Below are positions 1 to 6,067 of a stretch of 27,135 nucleotides of DNA, in pieces (the stretch's first letter is position 1; each line of letters opens with the position of its first letter). The position numbers were made by a program, and so were the translations under genes. Location of the stretch: the NCBI GenBank assembly GCA_025453315.1, contig JALOQQ010000007.1:1-27135 (forward strand), written 5' to 3'. The notes under the pieces are model-generated. The model was not told the origin of the DNA. It worked only from the letters and a program-made list of their open reading frames with translations, and searched no databases. The DNA comes from Planctomycetota bacterium (GTDB lineage Bacteria; Patescibacteriota; Patescibacteriia; Patescibacteriales; UBA12465).

Positions 1-2072
1 TCACGACCATCACTTAATACAAAAGGCTTTAATATTGAACCTTGCCAAGTGTTATCTAAACGAAAATCACTTCCAGTATTTAAGCTAACATCTACATAAG
101 GATCATAGGGAGAATTATCAGAAGATTTTACATAATCAACCAAGCCATCACTGTTTATATCTTCAAATCTAGCACCAATATCCTTGCCTCCACTTGAGAT
201 ATAAGGAAGTCCTAAATTAGTTTGCACCCAAGTTCCATTACCTTTATTGAGATAAGAAGATTGACTATATCTTTCTGAACGAATTATATCTGCTAAACCA
301 TCACTATTTAAATCCATTAAACGAGTACCAGGATCCGTATAAGTCCATTGAGGCGTACTTTGATAAAGCATTGTAAAATATAACGGTGGTAAAACAAAAC
401 TCGTATTCTCTATCCATTTTTTCTGGACAGGATCATTAAGAAATACTTTTTGGGTATAAGTATATTCATAAGAAAGAGACTGTACTAAATCTATAAAACC
501 ATCACCATTAACATCACCCAATCTCACACCATTATCATTCCAATAACCATTAGGCGCCTTCTTTATGAAGCCAACTGGTAAAGACCAGTCACTAGAATAA
601 ACCCAACCGTTACCCGTATTTAAAAATACATAAGATAATAAACTATTGTAATTATCGTAATAAGCTTGAACAAAATCGACTAAACCATCACTATTTACAT
701 CAACCATTCTGGTGCCATTATCATGCCAAGATGAATCTATTAAACTTGGTGGGCGCCAAACTGAGCTTTCTTGCCAGCCAGTGCCATCGCCCTTATTAAT
801 ATATCCTTTACTTGATAATCCGCAATTTAAAATATCTGCCAAGCCATCACCGTTTACATCAACCACTTGATCAACTGACGGATAAGAACTACTAAAATAA
901 GTGAAAGATATTGGCGGCGTCATGCCAGTGCTTTCCGTAAATGCTCGAGCCTTTTTTTGATAACTAAACACTTGTTTTAATAATGTAGCGGTCGTCCCAT
1001 TTTCATCTTTACCATTTTCAACAATATAATTTATCAGTGACCTATAATCATTGTCGCCAATAGCATAATTAATTTGATATTTTCTTACCCAAGAACCATT
1101 AATCTTAGTCTGAATTTCACTAACCCTATAATTAGTAATCACTTCAAAACCAGTACTATAATTCTTAATTACATCATTTCTACTTTCTCTTAAAAATTCA
1201 ACTTCAAAGATCCCTTCATTAGCACCGTTACCAGTATATTTAATATATTGAGGATAAATTTGTCCACTATTTTTATAATATAAATACTTAACGTAATTAC
1301 CATTAGTGTCAGTAATGCTTTCTAGCATCCATTTATATACTTTAGTGGTATCAGACGGATTATCCTGTCTGGCTGAAGCATATTGACCAAAAATATAAAT
1401 TTTTCCAGCTTTATCCTTTACCTGCCAATATTCATTATTTACAAAAGTGTATTTTAAGAATTCACCATTATCAACTTTGGAACCATATTCAGCTCCGGAG
1501 ATATTTTTTAACTCACCGGTCAGTGATGAATTAAAATAAGCATCACTACTATTATATAATTTATCCGTTCCCTTTTTATTAATTCTCTCAATAAAAGGAA
1601 TAGAGATGTCCCAGCCATATCCGAAAAAATTAGTAATCGCGCTATTTTGACTGGAATAGGTTAATTTTAAATTTGGCTCCATGCCATTTCTTCCTGGAGG
1701 GGTAACAATGGGATAGCTATACACTAAAGCCCCGTCAAATTTATTGGTTTCGGTAATAACAGTTGTTTTAACCGGGACCTTGTCTGTCCGAAAATTTGGA
1801 TTGTAGGTTGGAGTTGAGGCCGCTATTTTAAAAACAGCATTATCATTATTTACCAAACTACTGTCTATACTAACCACACTAGACTTATCTGTTAGCGAGT
1901 TATTGTTTGTGTTAGCGGTAAGCCCTTCAGCCGCTAAAGCTAGGTTCGAATTGGTCATTATAAACAAAAAAACTAGCGTAAACAAAGCTAGTCTCCTAAA
2001 TGACTTTTTGAAATTTGAGTAGTTGATCAAGCTAGAATGCTTGAGTTTTTCACGTTTTTGTCGCCAGAGCAT
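1..2072 (-). CDS. Secreted SpvB/FG-GAP repeat protein (RHS/Tc-toxin-like), N-terminal 690 codons, cut by the window edge
   Basis: An open frame runs without a stop from an ATG at 2070-2072 to the left edge, so the C-terminus is missing. Residues about 26-48 form a signal peptide: a basic stretch (KKSFRR), a hydrophobic core (LALFTLVFLFI) and an ALA-type cleavage site. From about residue 100 the sequence resembles the N-terminal SpvB/TcdB domain: a KFDGALVYSYPI-like stretch, a TPPGRNGMEPNLKLTYSS motif near 126, then FGYGWDISIP. Five FG-GAP/VCBS-type calcium-binding repeats follow near residues 405, 457, 519, 587 and 639, each with D-x-N-x-D-G (DVNGDG, DVNSDG, DVNGDG, DLNSDG, DINSDG). In this family such a part usually precedes RHS/YD repeats and a variable C-terminal domain; here that is inference. 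The likely role is a large exported surface or secreted protein acting on other cells. I see no Shine-Dalgarno sequence before the ATG. Confidence 0.85.
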   Translation of the reverse strand, partial: MLWRQKREKLKHSSLINYSNFKKSFRRLALFTLVFLFIMTNSNLALAAEGLTANTNNNSLTDKSSVVSIDSSLVNNDNAVFKIAASTPTYNPNFRTDKVPVKTTVITETNKFDGALVYSYPIVTPPGRNGMEPNLKLTYSSQNSAITNFFGYGWDISIPFIERINKKGTDKLYNSSDAYFNSSLTGELKNISGAEYGSKVDNGEFLKYTFVNNEYWQVKDKAGKIYIFGQYASARQDNPSDTTKVYKWMLESITDTNGNYVKYLYYKNSGQIYPQYIKYTGNGANEGIFEVEFLRESRNDVIKNYSTGFEVITNYRVSEIQTKINGSWVRKYQINYAIGDNDYRSLINYIVENGKDENGTTATLLKQVFSYQKKARAFTESTGMTPPISFTYFSSSYPSVDQVVDVNGDGLADILNCGLSSKGYINKGDGTGWQESSVWRPPSLIDSSWHDNGTRMVDVNSDGLVDFVQAYYDNYNSLLSYVFLNTGNGWVYSSDWSLPVGFIKKAPNGYWNDNGVRLGDVNGDGFIDLVQSLSYEYTYTQKVFLNDPVQKKWIENTSFVLPPLYFTMLYQSTPQWTYTDPGTRLMDLNSDGLADIIRSERYSQSSYLNKGNGTWVQTNLGLPYISSGGKDIGARFEDINSDGLVDYVKSSDNSPYDPYVDVSLNTGSDFRLDNTWQGSILKPFVLSDGR

Positions 2073-2201
2073 AAAATTATTTTAATATTATTTTAATAAC
2101 TTAAATTAATTTAAACTTGTTGAACTTTTTTAGCTTAACAAAAATGGGTTGGGAAGTAAAGGGGAAAAAAATGATAAATTTAACTATTTTTTATTTCCAA
2201 T

Positions 2202-2207
2202 ATTATA
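2202..2207 (-). promoter_or_regulatory. Possible -10 box upstream of the SpvB-like gene
   Basis: A perfect TATAAT on the minus strand lies about 130 nt upstream of the SpvB-like start and just after the NERD gene. The -35 position (CTAATA at 17 nt spacing) is poor and overlaps the NERD stop codon. The 154-nt gap otherwise holds only AT-rich sequence, including a tandem ATTATTTTAAT at about 2077-2098. This is a weak call; the gene could also be read from the NERD transcript. Confidence 0.25.
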
Positions 2208-2226
2208 GCCTTAAATTAAAAGTATA

Positions 2227-3015
2227 TTAGCTTAATTTTTTATTCATTTCATCGCAAAACTCTGTTGTAAATCTTCCATCTACATAAAGATCATTAAAAT
2301 ATTTGTTTAATTCATATATTTTTTTAACAATATAAATTCCTGGCTTCCCTTCTATTATTACATGATCTTTAGTAAATACTAAAACTTTTTTAATATTAAT
2401 GTTTGGAATATGTAAATAATTTAAATAGTCATGCAAAACTTTACAATGGCTATTTATTTTGACTCTTGGATCAGCTCTACCGACCAACTTTGTAACCTCT
2501 TTTTTATATTGAGAATCATTTGAATCTTTTATGCTAAGCACCTGATCTTCGGAAAAGAGAGTTGAATTGGAAAAATTTTTAACTTCCATAACTATCACCC
2601 CCTTTGGTCCGATTATTAAAAAATCTAAATCGAATTTATGACCCGGAATTATATAATTGGGATAAACAGTATAATTATCATCCAAAATCTTATCTAATTC
2701 CTCATAAATTAATTTTTCTCCTTTATCGCCGGCTTTTGCTATATTGATTTCCAAATCTATCTTATCAAAAAAACTGTCCAGTTTATTTGATAACCTTGGA
2801 ATAATTAAACCAACAAAAATACCGAAAATCAAACCTATTATTAAAGAAATAAACTTTTCATCCAGCCACCCCCTACTTTTAGTTAATGAATAAAAACTAT
2901 ACTTCAACAAAACAACAGAAAATATTAAAATAACAGAAAAAATAATGTATTTTTTAGTTACATTTCTTTTAATCTGTGTTTGAGAATATGATATGTTTTT
3001 GGCTATAACTTTCAT
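2227..3015 (-). CDS. Membrane-anchored NERD-domain protein (nuclease-related)
   Basis: 262 residues from the ATG at 3013-3015. A GTG nine codons upstream (3040-3042) would give 271; neither has a clear Shine-Dalgarno sequence, so the start is uncertain. Two hydrophobic segments (residues about 24-43 and 55-73) should anchor the protein, with the remaining part on one side of the membrane. A NERD domain starts near residue 97: the entry motif GEKLIYEEL, then FDLDFLIIGPKGVIVMEVKN. The conserved acidic and lysine positions are D131, E144 and K146, the D...ExK arrangement of restriction-endonuclease-like folds that gives the family its name. Whether it cuts nucleic acid is not known for most members. 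It lies upstream of the secreted SpvB-like gene and downstream of a terminator, so it probably has its own promoter; a shared role with the SpvB-like protein is only a possibility. Confidence 0.8.
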   Translation of the reverse strand: MKVIAKNISYSQTQIKRNVTKKYIIFSVILIFSVVLLKYSFYSLTKSRGWLDEKFISLIIGLIFGIFVGLIIPRLSNKLDSFFDKIDLEINIAKAGDKGEKLIYEELDKILDDNYTVYPNYIIPGHKFDLDFLIIGPKGVIVMEVKNFSNSTLFSEDQVLSIKDSNDSQYKKEVTKLVGRADPRVKINSHCKVLHDYLNYLHIPNINIKKVLVFTKDHVIIEGKPGIYIVKKIYELNKYFNDLYVDGRFTTEFCDEMNKKLS

Positions 3016-3141
3016 AATTGGTTTGTATTGTAATTTTAACACCTTTTTTTCAAAGGAACAAAATCTTTATAATACTCTTTTCCCAACACTTATGTGGTTG
3101 CGACATCTAATAAATCTTTGTGCGGAGCTTCCTAATAATTC

Positions 3142-3170
3142 AAAAAGGAAGAACGTTTTTTCGTTCTCCC
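3142..3170 (-). terminator. Rho-independent terminator after the 137-aa gene
   Basis: Read on the minus strand, the arms GGGAGAACG and CGTTCTTCC form a 9-position stem with one mismatch around an AAAAAA loop, and TTTTT follows at 3146-3142. It begins 13 nt beyond the stop of the 137-aa gene. The plus-strand side is also followed by a T-rich tract (3171-3179), so it could work in both directions, but no plus-strand gene leads into it. Confidence 0.75.
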
Positions 3171-3182
3171 TTATTTTTATCA

Positions 3183-3596
3183 TTAATTTAATACTGCCAA
3201 TGGTGTTACTTCTTTAATGATTTGCTTAAAATTAAAAGTTAAATCAAGTAAGGCCGGATGATTCTTAACGAGCAGAAAATTAATCTTTTCGACGACAGCT
3301 GAAATCATATCGATTCTTTCCTTGATATAATCTTCACTAATTTTTCTTCTGATAATCAGATTACCGTTCAAGTAAAAACACCCCTCGGATCTCAATTGAA
3401 TTTCACCTTCAAAACAAATATTGCCAAAAGAATTAAATAATCCCTCAATTTCACCAATTAATGAATATAACTGTGGCAAAATTTGGTGTGGTATTTTTTC
3501 GGTATGCAATTTTCGTCCAAGATTATTACTAGTTTTGAACTTAAAATTATCAGTTCTTAAAACATTTACGATTTCAATGTTAAGATTTGTTTCCAT
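3183..3596 (-). CDS. Unknown protein, 137 aa
   Basis: I do not recognise this family. The protein is soluble, with no signal peptide, membrane span or cysteine-rich motif. It starts METNLNIEIV and has mixed composition, with an N-terminal half that looks beta-rich and a helical, Ile/Leu-rich segment at about 85-125 (EDYIKERIDM, VVEKINFLL). It is the clearest stand-alone transcription unit in the window: an almost consensus promoter 46 nt upstream of the ATG and a terminator 13 nt after the stop. That makes a real, separately expressed gene likely even without homology. There is no Shine-Dalgarno sequence before the ATG (AAGAAATACAA precedes it). The neighbours, a NERD protein on one side and a structured GC-rich island on the other, do not suggest a role. 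Confidence 0.65.
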   Translation of the reverse strand: METNLNIEIVNVLRTDNFKFKTSNNLGRKLHTEKIPHQILPQLYSLIGEIEGLFNSFGNICFEGEIQLRSEGCFYLNGNLIIRRKISEDYIKERIDMISAVVEKINFLLVKNHPALLDLTFNFKQIIKEVTPLAVLN

Positions 3597-3641
3597 TTGT
3601 ATTTCTTATTTAGTTTTTATAAAAGGACTTTTTGTAAATTA

Positions 3642-3670
3642 ATAATAACATTTTTGATATATTTTGTCAA
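3642..3670 (-). promoter_or_regulatory. Strong sigma70-type promoter for the 137-aa gene
   Basis: On the minus strand: -35 TTGACA (3670-3665), a 17-nt spacer, then -10 TATTAT (3647-3642) preceded directly by TGT, an extended -10. The predicted start of transcription is about 3635, giving a leader of about 39 nt before the ATG at 3596. This is one of the two best promoters in the window. Confidence 0.8.
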
Positions 3671-3789
3671 TTTTATTATTAGTACATTCAACTTAAAAGT
3701 GAAGGATGTAGCATTAGAACTAATAAAAAATTGCTTAATATAAAAGAAAAACAAACTATTTCGAGTCTGCTTTTTGGGGTACAGATAAA

Positions 3790-3895
3790 TGCTACCGGGG
3801 TGGTATTTCCGCGCTCGCTTCGTCTCGCAATAGGCGAAGCTCACTTGTCCTTGGTTGGCGTCCGAACTGTCACTGGCAGTTCGTCCGACGCTCAA
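3790..3895. other. GC-rich island with two hairpins and a tRNA-3'-end-like edge
   Basis: This segment is clearly richer in GC than its surroundings. Hairpin A (3858-3891) pairs GCGTC with GACGC and CGAACTG with CAGTTCG: 12 base pairs, a 3-nt bulge and a 7-nt loop. Hairpin B (3817-3840) pairs GCTTCG with CGAAGC. Its left edge (3791-3807) matches the 3' end of the nearby tRNA-Asn gene (4005-4021) at 15 of 17 positions, in the same orientation. It may be a dispersed repeat, a small structured RNA or the scar of an element inserted at the tRNA. Nothing here decides between these. Confidence 0.45.
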
Positions 3896-3967
3896 TTACT
3901 AGTTTAGACCTCCGCATCAACTCTCATTTTACTTCCAACCTATTCGAATCTCTTTCGTCTTAACGTT

Positions 3968-4003
3968 AAATAAAAAGTGGCTAATATTAGCCACTTTTTA
4001 TTT
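3968..4003 (-). terminator. Palindromic terminator immediately after tRNA-Asn
   Basis: A perfect 17+2+17 palindrome centred on 3985/3986 with core AAAAAGTGGCTAA / TTAGCCACTTTTT. It begins 2 nt beyond the tRNA discriminator base. Because the arms end in A and T runs, both strands carry stem plus T-run, so it could terminate transcription from either side. Confidence 0.85.
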
Positions 4004-4005
4004 TG

Positions 4006-4077
4006 CTCCCGGGGTGGGATTCGAACCCACGACCAATTGATTAACAGTCAACTGCGCTACCGCTGCGCTACCCGGGA
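4006..4077 (-). tRNA. tRNA-Asn (anticodon GTT)
   Basis: The 72-nt minus-strand sequence folds into a full cloverleaf: acceptor TCCCGGG/CCCGGGA, D stem GCGC/GCGC around AGCGGTA, anticodon stem GTTGA/TCAAT with loop CTGTTAA, a TGGTC variable region, T stem GTGGG/CCCAC around TTCGAAT, and discriminator G. The anticodon GTT is at 4043-4045, reading Asn codons. CCA is not encoded (CAAAAT follows), so it must be added by a nucleotidyltransferase. It has its own promoter and terminator. AsnRS is encoded in the same window at 12615-14009. Confidence 0.97.
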
Positions 4078-4093
4078 ATATTTAGTTTAAACG

Positions 4094-4114
4094 AAAAATC
4101 GGCGCAAAACCGAT
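4094..4114 (-). other. Hairpin with T-run between promoter and tRNA-Asn
   Basis: On the minus strand ATCGG-TTTTGCG-CCGAT is followed by TTTT. It sits at the predicted transcription start of the tRNA and about 65 nt after the stop of the 193-aa gene. It could be a weak terminator for the dnaG-rpoD unit, or the 5' leader hairpin of the pre-tRNA; the 5-bp stem is too short to decide. Confidence 0.35.
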
Positions 4115-4120
4115 AATATT

Positions 4121-4148
4121 ATAATAGCAAAATACGAAAATCTGTCAA
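4121..4148 (-). promoter_or_regulatory. Promoter for tRNA-Asn
   Basis: On the minus strand: consensus -35 TTGACA (4148-4143), a 16-nt spacer ending in TGC, and -10 TATTAT (4126-4121), forming an extended -10 of the same kind as at 3642-3670. Transcription would start near 4114, leaving a leader of about 37 nt for RNase P to remove. Confidence 0.8.
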
Positions 4149-4179
4149 CCAGAATATTTTTACTTATTTTGCTTAATAA

Positions 4180-4761
4180 TTACTTAAATTCCGGAGCAAT
4201 CGTTACCACTTTACCATCTATATTTATCTTCAAATCCTTATATCTTTTATCATTATAAAGGAAAGAAAAATACTTATCTATCTCCCTGTTCAATAATTTA
4301 TTACCCCAAGCGACCGGCAGTCTTACTCCCAAATATTTCACTTTCTGAATAGCAAAATTTGCCTTTTTATCTTTAACCACCAACTTGCTTTCAAAGTAAA
4401 CCCTACCGCTAATAATCTTTTTAAAATTAGCGTCTACTTTTAAAATATCATTATCAATAATTACCTTAAAATCAGTTAATAACGGCTTTTTAGCTTTAGC
4501 CCCTTCACTATTAAATAAATAGTTTAGTTCTTCTTCACTAAAAACAAATTGATTTTTATTTTTAATTACTTCATCAACATCTGCTTTATCAAAACTCTTC
4601 TTCCAAATTTCATATTTACTGTCGGCTATTTTCTTTTCTGAAGCAGTCATTTCTTCGGTCTTGGCCACGGGCTCGGTTTTAGCTTTATTAAAAAACCAAA
4701 AAGCCTGAGAAGTTAAAGGAACTAACAGAATAATTAAAATAAAAAGCCAAGTTTTGCGCAT
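4180..4761 (-). CDS. Secreted or periplasmic unknown protein, 193 aa, after rpoD
   Basis: Residues 1-20 (MRKTWLFILIILLVPLTSQA) are a clear Sec signal peptide with a SQA cleavage site, so the mature protein acts outside the membrane. A charged stretch (about 27-60) follows, then a domain of alternating beta-like segments (FKVIIDNDILKVDANF, VYFESKLVVKDKKANF, NIDGKVVTIAPEF). I do not recognise the family; the pattern suggests a small beta-rich lipid- or wall-associated domain, but that is a guess. The start lies 13 nt after rpoD's stop, so it is probably the last gene of the dnaG-rpoD transcript. AAAAAAGAT precedes the ATG, not a proper Shine-Dalgarno sequence. Confidence 0.75.
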   Translation of the reverse strand: MRKTWLFILIILLVPLTSQAFWFFNKAKTEPVAKTEEMTASEKKIADSKYEIWKKSFDKADVDEVIKNKNQFVFSEEELNYLFNSEGAKAKKPLLTDFKVIIDNDILKVDANFKKIISGRVYFESKLVVKDKKANFAIQKVKYLGVRLPVAWGNKLLNREIDKYFSFLYNDKRYKDLKINIDGKVVTIAPEFK

Positions 4762-4774
4762 ATCTTTTTTAAAA

Positions 4775-6052
4775 CTAGTAATCTCTTAATTTATCCAAAC
4801 CTTTTAATTTTCTAATCTTCTCTAAAGATTTAGCTTCAATTTGTCTGATGCGTTCTCTGGTAACTTCAAATTCCTGACCTACTTCTTCTAAAGTGTGAGC
4901 TACGCCATCAATAAGACCAAAACGCATTTCTAAAATTTTCTGTTCACGAGGAGAAAGGTTGATAATAATTTCTTTTACATAATCGCGTAGTAACTGCAAG
5001 GCGGCGGCACGATCAGGTGAAATATTTTTTACATCTTCAATAAAGTCTTCTAAGGTAGAATCTTCTTCATCATCACCAATAGTTGTCTCTAAAGAAATAG
5101 TATCTTGTGAAATTTTAATAATATGTCTAACCTTATCAATGTCCTCTCCCATTTCCGCTGATATTTCTTCTGGCAATGGTTCGCGTCCTAATTCCTGAAT
5201 CAACATACGCTGAATCTGTTGGAATTTATTAATTGTTTCCACCATATGCACTGGAATGCGGATAGTTCTGGATTGATCAGCCAGAGCTCTAGTAATTGCC
5301 TGCCTAATCCACCAAGTAGCATAAGTAGAAAACTTATAACCTTTACGATATTCAAATTTTTCTACGGCTCTAAATAAACCAATATTTCCTTCTTGAATAA
5401 GATCCAGCAAGCTCAAACCTTTAGCACCAGCAAACTTTTTAGCAATAGAAACTACTAAGCGCAAGTTAGCTTCAATAATACGACGCTCTGCTTCTTTCTC
5501 GCCCTTCTCTTTACGTTTAGCGAGCTCTACCTCTTCTTCCTGATTCAATAAAGGTACTTTACCAATTTCTTTTAAATACATCTGAATAGAGTCGGCGTTG
5601 AGCTTAGATAAATCAATATTATGTGAAGCCGAATGCTGTAATTCATTTTTCATGGTTTCAGCCGTACTAAAAATTTTACCCGCATCTTCAATAATCTTAA
5701 TACCGTTATTCTGTAAGTCGCCCAAAAAGACCTCATAGTCATAAGTATATTCTTCAACTTCCGGAAACAAATACAAAAGCTCGGTTTCTGTAATAAAACC
5801 TCGCGTACGTCCTTTGCTGACTAAATTATTCATTTTTTCAAGACTAGGTCTAACGATTTCACGAGGTTCTTCAGCCTTATGTTCAATTACCCTCTTAGCC
5901 TTTAATTCTTTTTTCTTTTCTTTGCTAAAAGGTTTTTTGTATTTCTTTTTTTGCTCTTTAACCGTTACTTTTTTTGTTTTCTTTTTTTCCATTTTCTTTT
6001 CTACCTTAACTACCTTTTTGAGCTTTTTTTTCTGGTCTTTTTTAGTAGCCAT
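4775..6052 (-). CDS. rpoD: RNA polymerase primary sigma factor (sigma70, RpoD)
   Basis: This subunit directs RNA polymerase to -10/-35 promoters. Of 425 residues, 1-60 are an unusual basic tail with long Lys/Glu runs. Residues about 73-130 correspond to region 1.1. Region 1.2 (about 154-187) includes DSIQMYLKEIG. Region 2 (about 190-260) holds DLIQEGNIGL, YKFSTYATWWIRQAI and DQSRTIRIPVHM. Region 3 is at about 265-340. Region 4 (about 355-418) ends in the helix-turn-helix LEEVGQEFEVTRERIRQIE that reads the -35 box. The full set of regions marks it as the housekeeping factor. It follows dnaG by 15 nt, the classic dnaG-rpoD pair. The TTGACA / TATTAT promoters in this window fit its intact regions 2.4 and 4.2. 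AAGAGAA before the ATG may be a weak ribosome binding site. Confidence 0.97.
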   Translation of the reverse strand: MATKKDQKKKLKKVVKVEKKMEKKKTKKVTVKEQKKKYKKPFSKEKKKELKAKRVIEHKAEEPREIVRPSLEKMNNLVSKGRTRGFITETELLYLFPEVEEYTYDYEVFLGDLQNNGIKIIEDAGKIFSTAETMKNELQHSASHNIDLSKLNADSIQMYLKEIGKVPLLNQEEEVELAKRKEKGEKEAERRIIEANLRLVVSIAKKFAGAKGLSLLDLIQEGNIGLFRAVEKFEYRKGYKFSTYATWWIRQAITRALADQSRTIRIPVHMVETINKFQQIQRMLIQELGREPLPEEISAEMGEDIDKVRHIIKISQDTISLETTIGDDEEDSTLEDFIEDVKNISPDRAAALQLLRDYVKEIIINLSPREQKILEMRFGLIDGVAHTLEEVGQEFEVTRERIRQIEAKSLEKIRKLKGLDKLRDY

Positions 6053-6067
6053 AAGTTCTCTTACAAA

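Larger units (their letters stand above)
3597..4005. other. 409-nt stretch without a convincing gene
   Basis: Between the 137-aa gene and tRNA-Asn I see the promoter at 3642-3670, an AT-rich segment to about 3780, a GC-rich structured island at about 3790-3895, an ordinary segment at 3896-3967 and the tRNA terminator at 3968-4003. A 92-codon minus-strand frame (3617-3895) crosses the island, but its second half is translated AT-rich intergenic DNA overlapping the promoter, so I do not call it a gene. Confidence 0.6.

Noticed and set aside
3617..3895. 92-codon minus-strand frame
   Set aside because: Its first half is the GC-rich hairpin island and its second half translates AT-rich DNA, including the promoter of the 137-aa gene. 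There is no family signal.
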